From the NCBI GenBank assembly GCA_963540505.1, contig CAUTMV010000008.1:1-64000 (forward strand): a stretch of 64,000 bases of DNA. The letters run 5' to 3'. Shown piece after piece: positions 1 through 7,944 of the stretch (within the stretch, counting starts at the first letter, position 1; every line of letters starts with the position of its first letter). Source of the DNA: Wolinella sp963540505. GTDB lineage: Bacteria; Campylobacterota; Campylobacteria; Campylobacterales; Helicobacteraceae. The notes below the pieces were generated by a model that saw only the letters and a list, made by a program, of their open reading frames with translations, was not told where the DNA came from and did not search any database. Both the position numbers and the translations under genes were made by a program.

Positions 1-1755
1 CGTCCGAATTATGCGCTCCCTGTTGCCACTTTGAACGGCTAGGACATAATCAAGTGCCAAATAGATACTTTTGGGCTGCTTAAGCCGCTCAAGCCACTCC
101 AAACTCCCCCCCTGATTCCCCTGAAAATAACCTAAAAATGAGAGAATAAACTCCCGCTCCTCCTCAAGTTCACTATTTTCAAGCTCACTTCCGATACTCT
201 CCGCAATGCGCCCATAATCCCTAAAAGTGAGGCGCGCACTAATCATGGCGAAGATTCCCGAGAGAATATCGCGGCTATTGAGATGATAGCCGCGCAAAAA
301 ATGGCGATAGGCATTATCAAAATCGCCCATTTGTGCATACGAGAGTCCCAGATTGTAATGGAGAATCGCATGATTTGGATACTCTTGCATAACGACTTTC
401 ATAAGCTCATTCGCAGCCCGAGTATTATTGCGCAGAACTTCTTTGAGTGCACGCGCGATGTTGAGATTGACCTTTGAGATCGTCGAGCCTTTCACAAGGA
501 CATCTTTTGCCTCCTCGATGTCATTAAGAAGCATATTCACGCCCCCTTGCTTGATAAAAAGCAATGCCTGATTCACGTCAAAAACCTTATAGGGCGCGTA
601 ATAAAACAACATCTTGTAAGCGATTAAACGGTGCGAAGAGAAGTCCTGCCAAAATCGCTTCTGCGCCTCATGCACGTCAAAAAGCTCCTCTTTCAAGCGC
701 GCTTTAATCGGATAAATCGAAGCGGCTTCCTGCTCATTATCCCCTGTGTATCGATCCAAAACCGCCGCCACATCGGCAAAATTCCCAAGCTTCGTATCTA
801 CAAGCGCAAGTGCCATGTAGGGAGCGGGAGATTTGTCCTGCTCGATTTGACGTATGAGGTAGGTTTGGGCGTTCTGATACTCGCCCACGCGCGCATACAA
901 CAGGGCTAAATCGAGAAAATCTTCACGTTTTGCGCTCCGCTCGAGGAATCGGAGGGCATTTTGGTCGTCGTTGTAGTAGAGATGGAGTTTGGAGAGCAGA
1001 TGATCGACCTCGTTGGAATAGTAGGTATTTTGGAAATGTGTTAAGGGCGAAATCGCCTCAAAATAGTGCCCCTTGTAATACTGCACCAACGCGTAAAGAT
1101 AGGGATAGAGGGGAAGCGCAGCGGAATCGCTCAAATACGCCTCGGCAAGATCGACGTAGTAGCGATAGAGGGCTTGATTGTTGAGCAAAAAGGCGCACAT
1201 TGCAGCATTAATCGCGCTCATCGCCCGATCTTCGCCTGCGTCAATCGCTTTCTGAAACGAAGCAAGCGCGCGATCATAGCTCTTCTCGCCCGCTTGAGCG
1301 ACGCCCAGATTGAAGTTTGAAAGCGATTCTGAAAAGCTTGAAATACTCTCATAAAGATTAAGCGCCTCGCCTCGTTCGCCCTGCGTGTAGAGGAGATTAG
1401 CCTTTTTAATCATCATCTCCAAGCTGGAAATATCAACGGGGCGATTCTCAAGGGTAACCGAGCTTAAAATCTTGCGTTCGCCCTCAATTGAAACGGGCGA
1501 TTCCTGCGCCTCTTCCTCCGTGTTGCCCCCCAGTAGCGCAAGGAGTGACACAACAAGCGTCAAAGCAAGCACTCCCGCAACGCTCCCAAAGAGATATCGC
1601 CTATCCGAGCGGAGCTTCTGCGGGAATCCGAAGAGAAATCCCAAAAATCGCTCTTTTGGATCTTTGGGCTTCTCCTCTTTTTTGGGCGCAACCTCCAGTG
1701 CAAAGTCATTCGCCTCATCATCAAGGCGTATTACATTCTCATTCTCCTCGGGCAT
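1..1755 (-). CDS. Membrane-anchored TPR-repeat protein, 3' end beyond window (HP1479-like)
   Basis: An open frame runs on the minus strand from an ATG at 1755 to the window edge without a stop, giving about 585 residues. An acidic and basic cytoplasmic stretch (residues 1-54) is followed by one hydrophobic segment at about 55-77. The rest is helical, with spaced Ala/Tyr/Leu patterns typical of tetratricopeptide repeats, for example around 120-160 and 430-470. The layout suggests a single-pass inner-membrane protein with a periplasmic TPR scaffold. It follows serS by 35 bases on the same strand. In H. pylori, as I recall, HP1480 (serS) sits beside HP1479, a large uncharacterised protein, so this is probably its homologue. 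Function unknown. A run of seven G on the coding strand (plus-strand C7 at 106-112) is too short to call a phase-variation tract. Confidence 0.8.
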   Translation of the reverse strand, partial: MPEENENVIRLDDEANDFALEVAPKKEEKPKDPKERFLGFLFGFPQKLRSDRRYLFGSVAGVLALTLVVSLLALLGGNTEEEAQESPVSIEGERKILSSVTLENRPVDISSLEMMIKKANLLYTQGERGEALNLYESISSFSESLSNFNLGVAQAGEKSYDRALASFQKAIDAGEDRAMSAINAAMCAFLLNNQALYRYYVDLAEAYLSDSAALPLYPYLYALVQYYKGHYFEAISPLTHFQNTYYSNEVDHLLSKLHLYYNDDQNALRFLERSAKREDFLDLALLYARVGEYQNAQTYLIRQIEQDKSPAPYMALALVDTKLGNFADVAAVLDRYTGDNEQEAASIYPIKARLKEELFDVHEAQKRFWQDFSSHRLIAYKMLFYYAPYKVFDVNQALLFIKQGGVNMLLNDIEEAKDVLVKGSTISKVNLNIARALKEVLRNNTRAANELMKVVMQEYPNHAILHYNLGLSYAQMGDFDNAYRHFLRGYHLNSRDILSGIFAMISARLTFRDYGRIAESIGSELENSELEEEREFILSFLGYFQGNQGGSLEWLERLKQPKSIYLALDYVLAVQSGNRERIIRT

Positions 1756-1790
1756 TCCTACTCCTACTTCCGCTCCTAAGCTCTCCTAAT

Positions 1791-3092
1791 TCACAAGTAT
1801 CGGTGCAACACCTCAGGGATACCGATACTCCCATCGCGGTTTTGGTAATTCTCCATAATCGCCACAATCGTCCGTCCTACCGCGAGTGAAGAGCCATTAA
1901 GCGTATGCACAAGATGATTTTTTTTATTCTCATCTTTGTAGCGGATTTTGGCTCGACGCGCTTGAAAATCCCTTGTGTTTGAGATTGAGCTAATCTCTCG
2001 ATAACAATTCTGCCCGGGCAACCACACCTCAATATCCACGGTATTGCTCGCGCCAAAGCCCAAATCTCCGCTGCAAAGCTGCATTAGACGATGAGGCAAG
2101 CCCAGCGAAGTGAGCAAATCAGAGGCGCACGCGATCATCTTTTGCTGAATTTCATCGCTATGCTCAGGGCGTGTAAGCGCGACCAGCTCGACCTTGTCAA
2201 ATTGATGTTGGCGTATGATTCCCCGCGTGTCCCGCCCTGCACTCCCCGCCTCTTTACGAAAACAAGGTGTATGCGCAGTCATGAGAATCGGAAGATTCTC
2301 ACACGCGATAATCTCATCGCGATAGAGATTGGTGAGCGTCACCTCCGCGGTGGGAATCAAGTAGAGCTCATGCCCTCGCATTTTCTCCCCACTAGGACGC
2401 TCCTGCTCACTGTCCTCCTCCAAAATTTCAGAAACCTTAAAAAGATCCTCCTCAAACTTAGGCAGCTGCCCCGTCCCAAGAAGTGTCTCCCTATTCACAA
2501 TCGCCGGCGTGGCAACCTCTTCAAAGCCTCTAGCGCGGTTAAAATCAAGCATGTAATTAATGAGTGCACGCGATAAGCGCGCTCCCTCGCCACGAAGCAC
2601 AGAGAAACGGCTCTTGGCAAGCTTCACGCCCCGCTCAAAATCAATCCAGCCATTCCCCTGCGCAAGCTCCCAATGTTCCTTTGGGGTAAAATCAAACGCG
2701 CGCGGCTCAAGCACCCGCTTTAGCTCGCAATTCTCACACTCATTCGCTCCGCACGGCGTGTGATCATCGGGGAGATTGGGAATCACAAGCAACAGCTCCT
2801 CAAGCTCACCCTCTAAGTGCGCCACTTTGGGAAGCATCTCGCCCAGACGCTCCTTTAGGGAATCCAGCTCACTTTTCAGAGAATCGATCGCCTTGCCTGC
2901 ACGCTTATACTCTCCAAAGAGCTTGGATTTCGCATTCTGCTCGGCTTGAAGCTCCTCACTCTCGCGCTTCAATGCCCGATAACTCTCAGCGAGCTTTCTG
3001 CTCTTCTCAATGAGCTCCGCATCCAGACACCGCCTCTTTAGACGCTCCTCAACATAGGCAAAATCATTAATAAGCAACTTCAAATCAATCAT
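1791..3092 (-). CDS. serS: Seryl-tRNA synthetase
   Basis: Charges tRNA-Ser (and tRNA-Sec where present) with serine in the cytoplasm. The 433 residues are of normal length. An N-terminal antiparallel coiled-coil arm lies at about 20-100. The class II catalytic core shows TAE at 248-250, motif 2 with FRKEAGS at 278-284, and motif 3 near 400-410 (SSLAVGRT). One of its substrates, tRNA-Ser(GGA), is encoded 4 kb away at 7084. The TPR gene follows closely on the same strand and may be co-transcribed. Confidence 0.97.
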   Translation of the reverse strand: MIDLKLLINDFAYVEERLKRRCLDAELIEKSRKLAESYRALKRESEELQAEQNAKSKLFGEYKRAGKAIDSLKSELDSLKERLGEMLPKVAHLEGELEELLLVIPNLPDDHTPCGANECENCELKRVLEPRAFDFTPKEHWELAQGNGWIDFERGVKLAKSRFSVLRGEGARLSRALINYMLDFNRARGFEEVATPAIVNRETLLGTGQLPKFEEDLFKVSEILEEDSEQERPSGEKMRGHELYLIPTAEVTLTNLYRDEIIACENLPILMTAHTPCFRKEAGSAGRDTRGIIRQHQFDKVELVALTRPEHSDEIQQKMIACASDLLTSLGLPHRLMQLCSGDLGFGASNTVDIEVWLPGQNCYREISSISNTRDFQARRAKIRYKDENKKNHLVHTLNGSSLAVGRTIVAIMENYQNRDGSIGIPEVLHRYL

Positions 3093-3164
3093 GGCTTCTC
3101 TCTAAAATTTCTAATTTTAAAACACGCGCCATGATAGCCCGAGTGCGATAAATTCCCCATAAAA

Positions 3165-3386
3165 TCAATACATATCGTAGGGGATCGAAGCGTCGGGGAA
3201 GTTGCTATCCTGCCTCTCCCACAGCGTATTACCCTTTCTGCCATGCCCGCACAAGACATCGCCCTTAGTCGCCATGCAAGTAAGCCCCGCACCCATACCC
3301 GCACCGACTAAAAATGCGTCTGCTTTGGGGCTAATGCACCCGCCCAACAAGAGTATCCCTGCACCTAAAAAGAGCCATTTTGCCAT
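3165..3386 (-). CDS. Small lipoprotein
   Basis: The start chosen is the ATG at 3386, preceded by AAGGAG; a longer frame from 3443 has no such support. The 73-residue product begins with a lipoprotein signal: basic start, hydrophobic stretch, then lipobox LLGGC with the acylated Cys at about 17. Only about 55 residues remain after processing, with a Gly/Ala stretch and two further Cys. It precedes serS by about 70 bases. I do not recognise a family. Confidence 0.65.
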   Translation of the reverse strand: MAKWLFLGAGILLLGGCISPKADAFLVGAGMGAGLTCMATKGDVLCGHGRKGNTLWERQDSNFPDASIPYDMY

Positions 3387-3609
3387 CAAAACTCCTTCAG
3401 ACCTCGCGGGAACTAAGGAGCACCCCCGCGTCGTTTCTTTCACGCACTTAGGCGTCTCTACAAAAATTAAGCATTTGCCGTTCCATAAGACAATATTAAC
3501 CTTGTTTCAACTTCTTTGAGATACTATTTCACGCGTTTTGTTCTCCCCAAAACACCGCGCGATTCTCGGCGATTCCTGCAGGAATCGCACTATTATAAGG
3601 ACTTTTGCC

Positions 3610-4059
3610 ATGTTCGGTATGGGCTTTGCTGAGATTATCCTAGTCGTGATTGTCGCCGTCATTTTCTTGGGACCAGAAAAGCTCCCGCAGGCGATGGTGG
3701 ATATTGCGAAATTCTTCCGCGCGTTCAAAAAGACCATCAGCGACGCCAAAGACAGCCTCGATCGAGAGATTAAGATTAGCGAGATTAAGCAAGAAGCCCT
3801 GAGCTACAGAAAGAGCCTCGAAGAGGACGCAAATAAGCTCACTAAGGGGCTGAAGCTTGATGATCTTGACCCTATCCTTGAGGAATCGACCAAAGAGAAG
3901 CTCCATTTAGGAGAGAAAAAAAGTGCAGAGGATCGCGCCCGCACACAAGAGAAACTGCAGCACGCTTCCACTTCAAATTCAAAGATCCCCGGCAGTGAGC
4001 TGAACTTTAAAAATTCCATACCAAAAGATGATGAATCTAAGGAATCATCCCATGTTTGA
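3610..4059 (+). CDS. tatB: Sec-independent protein translocase subunit TatB
   Basis: Part of the twin-arginine translocon, which exports folded cofactor-bearing proteins such as hydrogenase small subunits. The ATG at 3610 fits the family start. A transmembrane helix spans residues 4-20, followed by the hinge GPEKLP at 21-26, then an amphipathic and long charged C-terminal region. A Glu at residue 8 inside the helix and the 149-residue length point to TatB rather than TatA. It overlaps tatC by 8 bases, so the two are probably translationally coupled. TatA is not in the window. Confidence 0.9.
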   Translation: MFGMGFAEIILVVIVAVIFLGPEKLPQAMVDIAKFFRAFKKTISDAKDSLDREIKISEIKQEALSYRKSLEEDANKLTKGLKLDDLDPILEESTKEKLHLGEKKSAEDRARTQEKLQHASTSNSKIPGSELNFKNSIPKDDESKESSHV

Positions 4060-4780
4060 TGAGATCAAGCCCCACATCCAAGAGCTGCGCACCCGTCTGA
4101 TCAACGCAATCATCGCGCTTTTTATCGCCTTTTTTATCTGCTTTTTCTTCTGGGAGGGAATCCTTGAGTGGATGATCGCTCCGCTAAAATCCGCACTGCC
4201 CGCAGGAAGCAACGTAATTTTTACCGAAGTGGGCGAGGCGTTTTTCACCGCGATTAAAGTCTCATTTTTTAGCGCATTCATGTTCTCTTTGCCCGTGATT
4301 TTTTGGCAATTGTGGCTCTTTGTCGCGCCCGGTCTTTATCAAAATGAAAAAATGCTTATCCTCCCCTTTGTCTTCTTTGGGACGCTTATGTTCGTGCTGG
4401 GCGCACTTTTTGCCTATTATGTCGTCTTTCCCTTCGGATTTACCTATCTCATCAATTTTGGCAGCACGCTCTTTACCGCACTGCCTAGCGTGGGCTTTTA
4501 CGTTACGTTTTTTGCCAAGCTCATGATTGGCTTTGGGATTGCTTTTGAGCTCCCCGTGGCGACATTTTTCCTCGCAAAAATGGGGCTAGTGACCGATAGG
4601 ACGCTGCGGGATTTTTTCAAATATGCCGTGGTGCTGATTTTTATCCTAGCGGCGATTCTCACGCCTCCTGATGTGATTACGCAGTTCATGATGGCAGTCC
4701 CTCTCATTTTCCTCTATTGGGTTTCGATTTTGATTGCGAAATTCATCAATTCCGACACTGCCCCCACCTCTGATGAATAG
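4052..4780 (+). CDS. tatC: Sec-independent protein translocase subunit TatC
   Basis: Polytopic core of the Tat translocon and receptor for twin-arginine signal peptides. The start at 4052 has AAGGA eight bases upstream and matches Helicobacter TatC; an upstream ATG at 4028 is less likely. The 242 residues hold about six hydrophobic segments. The conserved N-terminal stretch (PHIQELRTRL) and a central FVAPGLY-type loop are present. Overlaps tatB by 8 bases and queA by 8 bases. Confidence 0.96.
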   Translation: MFDEIKPHIQELRTRLINAIIALFIAFFICFFFWEGILEWMIAPLKSALPAGSNVIFTEVGEAFFTAIKVSFFSAFMFSLPVIFWQLWLFVAPGLYQNEKMLILPFVFFGTLMFVLGALFAYYVVFPFGFTYLINFGSTLFTALPSVGFYVTFFAKLMIGFGIAFELPVATFFLAKMGLVTDRTLRDFFKYAVVLIFILAAILTPPDVITQFMMAVPLIFLYWVSILIAKFINSDTAPTSDE

Positions 4781-5795
4781 CGATCCTTACGCACTTTCCT
4801 CCTATGATTACGCGCTCCCTAGCGAGCTTGTCGCCTCTCATCCGATTGTGCCAAAGCAGAGGGCACGTCTGCTTGTTTATAGGCGAGAAAGCAGAGAGAT
4901 TATCCATGCCACTTTTTTGGATTTCAGGCGATACATTCCGCACGATTCCCTGCTTGTCTTTAATGACACGAAAGTGATTAAAGCTCGTGTTTTTGGGTAT
5001 AAAGAAAGTGGCGGCAAAGTCGAATTGCTCTATCATCGCGCTTTAGATGAGGGGCGATTTTTGTTTCAAATCCGCGGCAAAGTCCATCTACATCAAAAAA
5101 TCCACCTCCCCGGGGGAATCCTAGCCACCATACACGCGCTCAAAGAAGAGGGAATGCGCGAAGTCTCCCTCCGCTCCTCAAATGAAGTGCTGAGGCTTCC
5201 AAAGCTCCTTGAGTGGCTGCAATCCTACGGACATGTTCCGCTCCCTCCCTACATCAGGCGCGAAGATGACGCGAGCGATTCCTTAGAGTATCAGAGCGTC
5301 TTTGCAAAGCACCTTGGGGCGGTCGCTGCACCTACGGCGTCGCTGCATTTTGACCAAAGCGATATGGAGCAGCTTTTAAAGCTCCCGCATACATTTGTGA
5401 CGCTGCATGTGGGCGCGGGGACGTTTTTAGGTGTGGAGTGCGAAGACATTCGAGAGCACCGCATGCACTCTGAAGATTTTGTGATTCCCGCACAGAGCGC
5501 AAAAGCCATTGACGAAGCGTCCAAAGTCTTAGCAATCGGCACGACCGCAGCGCGCACGGTGGAGTATTACGCCCGCACCAAAAAGCGCGAGGGCGCATGC
5601 GACCTCTTCTTGCACCCCGGGAATAAAGCACAAAAAGTAACCTCGCTTCTGACAAATTTCCACCTGCCAAAATCCACGCTCCTCATGCTTGTAAGCGCAT
5701 TTGTCGGACTGGAGGAGTGCCAGAGAATCTACGCAGAAGCCATCAAAGAGCACTACCGCTTCTACTCCTATGGCGATGGAATGCTGATTTTATGA
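4773..5795 (+). CDS. queA: S-adenosylmethionine:tRNA ribosyltransferase-isomerase
   Basis: Transfers and isomerises the ribosyl part of SAM onto 7-aminomethyl-7-deazaguanine in tRNA to make epoxyqueuosine. The start at 4773 (MNSDPYALSS) overlaps the tatC stop; the upstream in-frame Met is a tatC shadow. At 340 residues it has normal length. Visible family signatures include FNDTKVIKAR near 60-70, APTASLHF near 190 and HVGAGTFLGV near 215. It works in the same pathway as tgt at 27 kb. It overlaps rsmG by 4 bases (ATGA). Confidence 0.95.
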   Translation: MNSDPYALSSYDYALPSELVASHPIVPKQRARLLVYRRESREIIHATFLDFRRYIPHDSLLVFNDTKVIKARVFGYKESGGKVELLYHRALDEGRFLFQIRGKVHLHQKIHLPGGILATIHALKEEGMREVSLRSSNEVLRLPKLLEWLQSYGHVPLPPYIRREDDASDSLEYQSVFAKHLGAVAAPTASLHFDQSDMEQLLKLPHTFVTLHVGAGTFLGVECEDIREHRMHSEDFVIPAQSAKAIDEASKVLAIGTTAARTVEYYARTKKREGACDLFLHPGNKAQKVTSLLTNFHLPKSTLLMLVSAFVGLEECQRIYAEAIKEHYRFYSYGDGMLIL

Positions 5796-6388
5796 GCCTG
5801 CAATCCCTGCTAAAAGAGCACAAAATCCCGTGCGATTCCCGCCTTTTGACACAGCTTGAATGCTACACGCAGACGCTCCTAATATGGAATAGAACCCATA
5901 ATCTAAGCGGCGCAAAAACGCCTAATGAAGTGCATAGAAATATCCTTGATTCCCTCTATCCGCTAGGTTTTTTACCAAAAAATTTGCAAGAAAATTTCAC
6001 AAGCTGCATTGACGTAGGGAGCGGGGCGGGATTCCCGGGGATTATACTCGCAGGCGCGATTCCATATGTGCATTTTCATCTCGTAGAGCCCCGCATGAAG
6101 CGAGCAGGATTCCTGCATTTTGTCGCGCTTGAGATGGGAATTAGCAACCTCACAATCCACCGCATACGTATCGAGGAGCTGCGCCTAAATGCCCCCAGCC
6201 TCATCACTTCGCGCGCACTCACAAACGCTCCCTTGCTGCTTAAGCTCTGCGCGCATATTCTTAGTCCAAGCACCGCGATCCTCCTCTATAAGGGCGAACA
6301 AAGTAGCGAGGAGATGAGTGAGCTTGCAGGATTCACTTTGATGGGCAGTTTAGGTGCTCGTCGCTATTTTTTCAAACAAGGAGCGTAA
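5792..6388 (+). CDS. rsmG: 16S rRNA (guanine527-N7)-methyltransferase
   Basis: Methylates N7 of G527 in 16S rRNA. The ATG at 5792 overlaps the queA stop as ATGA. The 198-residue protein shows HNLSG at 36-40 and the SAM-binding loop DVGSGAGFPG at about 74-83, both typical of RsmG. Somewhat shorter than enterobacterial RsmG but normal for Helicobacter. As I recall, gene order tatC-queA-gidB is the same in H. pylori. Confidence 0.93.
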   Translation: MSLQSLLKEHKIPCDSRLLTQLECYTQTLLIWNRTHNLSGAKTPNEVHRNILDSLYPLGFLPKNLQENFTSCIDVGSGAGFPGIILAGAIPYVHFHLVEPRMKRAGFLHFVALEMGISNLTIHRIRIEELRLNAPSLITSRALTNAPLLLKLCAHILSPSTAILLYKGEQSSEEMSELAGFTLMGSLGARRYFFKQGA

Positions 6389-6391
6389 AAT

Positions 6392-6610
6392 ATGGGAAGA
6401 TTGATACTTTTAGCCCTTTTGGCGGCTTTTATCTATTATGTTTTCATTCGCAAGCCTAAAAAACATCAAGCACATGCGTGCGAAAGGGGCGAGAAAAACG
6501 AGGAAATTATGCTTGAGTGCGAGCGATGCGGCACGTATGTGAGCAAGCAGGAATCACTCATCGTCGATGGGAAGTTTTACTGCTCCAAAGAGTGCGCGCA
6601 AATCAAATAA
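6392..6610 (+). CDS. Small membrane-anchored zinc-ribbon protein (PP0621-like)
   Basis: A 72-residue protein with one transmembrane helix at residues 3-19, a basic stretch, and a treble-clef-like cysteine set C43/C46 and C64/C68 expected to bind zinc. The domain pattern resembles the PP0621 family of unknown function. It starts 3 bases after the rsmG stop and sits in the position of HP1064 in H. pylori. Confidence 0.75.
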   Translation: MGRLILLALLAAFIYYVFIRKPKKHQAHACERGEKNEEIMLECERCGTYVSKQESLIVDGKFYCSKECAQIK

Positions 6611-6619
6611 GGAGAAGGT

Positions 6620-7057
6620 ATGCTGATTTTCGGTCATGAGGCGATTGCGTGTGAGAGATTCGCCCTTGTTAGGAATGTGCGAGAGATTGCGGGCGTGAAT
6701 GCAAATCAAATAGTCTATTTTTACGAGCGTGATGATGTTGATTTTTGCCTCTCAAAACACTGTCACAAGGAGAAAGTCCCTTATGCGGTAAGGAGCGATT
6801 CGCTAGTGCGATTCCTCGTTTATGCGCAGTTGCAGGCGAGCTTTGTTTTGGTCGATTCCCACGTGGAAAGTCTAATGCACAAGGAGCATTCTCCTGCGCA
6901 AGAGTGGCAAGAAAGCCCCGCAAAGCGCATTCAAACCCTCGCGGATCACTATCTGCTCGATACCAAGGTGCTCCTTGTCATTAAGGAGGAGAGCGAGATG
7001 GAACTTGCCGCATTTTTGGGGATTGATGGCGTGATATTTAGCCACTTTTTAGTGTAG
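6620..7057 (+). CDS. Conserved hypothetical protein (HP1065-like position)
   Basis: A 145-residue soluble protein with no signal peptide or membrane segment, starting 9 bases after the preceding stop behind an AAGGAG site. Alternating beta and helix segments and a Cys/His cluster around residues 43-48 are visible. I do not recognise a catalytic motif. Its place after the zinc-ribbon gene matches the H. pylori HP1064-HP1065 order, which suggests a lineage-specific conserved gene. Confidence 0.7.
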   Translation: MLIFGHEAIACERFALVRNVREIAGVNANQIVYFYERDDVDFCLSKHCHKEKVPYAVRSDSLVRFLVYAQLQASFVLVDSHVESLMHKEHSPAQEWQESPAKRIQTLADHYLLDTKVLLVIKEESEMELAAFLGIDGVIFSHFLV

Positions 7058-7083
7058 AGCGCATATAATTCCGCGCACAAAAA

Positions 7084-7171
7084 GGGGAGATGTCCGAGTG
7101 GTTGAAGGAGCACGCCTGGAACGCGTGTAAGGTGCAAGCCTTCGAGGGTTCGAATCCCTCTCTCTCCGCCA
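7084..7171 (+). tRNA. tRNA-Ser (anticodon GGA)
   Basis: An 88-base cloverleaf ending in encoded CCA. The acceptor stem GGGGAGA pairs with TCTCTCC with one G:U. The anticodon stem CACGC/GCGTG encloses loop CTGGAAC, giving anticodon GGA. A long variable arm, as in class II serine tRNAs, and the T-arm GAGGG TTCGAAT CCCTC are visible. No integrase lies next to it. Confidence 0.97.
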
Positions 7172-7371
7172 TAGGTATTTGGGCATTAAACTTAAATCCT
7201 CACATATTCATACTCTAACCTACCCCATGACTTATAAATCCTCTATTCATGGTATTATTAGCCTCTGTGGAAGACATTCACTCACAATCATCAAAAAATA
7301 CCGCAAAATATCGCAGAATATTTTTTCAGCGGGGACAGATTGGGGACGCACAAGGAGCCAAGGAGCACGGA

Positions 7372-7725
7372 ATGATTAAGATACGCCTCTCTACCTTAGA
7401 AAATATAAAAGATTTCATCGTGGGATTATTTGCTTTGCTTATAGCGGGATATTTTACCCTCACTCCTATCTTGGCTATTCTCTCTATTTGGCTTGAATCC
7501 TTGCAAGGTATTACCGATTTTCTTGCAACCTATGGGCTTTATTTCAGCCTCATCGCACTGGGATTAGTGATAGCGTTCTATCTTTCTATACCCCTCCTAG
7601 CAGTATTATATTTCCCTTTTAAGCTACTTCAGGCTATTTTTAGCATTTTTGTAGAGTTTCTCAGCGATGAGGAGTATGAAGAATATCTCTTAAGCCTCAA
7701 AAGCCAAAGAGGCAGATCCTCCTAA
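7372..7725 (+). CDS. Small integral membrane protein, unknown
   Basis: The ATG at 7372 follows an AAGGAGC site; the longer frame from 7249 lacks support. The 117-residue protein has three hydrophobic segments (about 14-36, 50-66 and 70-90) and an acidic C-terminal tail (DEEYEEYL). No family recognised. It stands alone between the tRNA and the chemoreceptor. Confidence 0.6.
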   Translation: MIKIRLSTLENIKDFIVGLFALLIAGYFTLTPILAILSIWLESLQGITDFLATYGLYFSLIALGLVIAFYLSIPLLAVLYFPFKLLQAIFSIFVEFLSDEEYEEYLLSLKSQRGRSS

Positions 7726-7944
7726 TCTATCAAATGCGTCCATACGCACGCTCCGCACGCCTTATGTATCTCGCACCCCGATTCCAGCTTTTACTCTAAT
7801 TCTACCCTAACAAAATATTTTTTAAATTAAAAATATATATTTTTTATCAACAAAAAATATATCTTACTTTAAACACAAAATCGCTAGAATCGCCCGATTT
7901 TAGTGCTCGGACACTTTATTCACATATCATAAGGGAGGGTTTTT

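Noticed and set aside
106..112. C7 run inside the TPR gene as a phase-variation tract
   Set aside because: Seven bases is too short to expect frequent slippage and the frame is intact.
931..1320. Plus-strand frames in the first 1.8 kb
   Set aside because: They are shadows of the long minus-strand TPR gene, which is open across the whole stretch.
7172..7371. Integrated element next to tRNA-Ser
   Set aside because: No integrase gene and no repeated tRNA 3' end were seen downstream.
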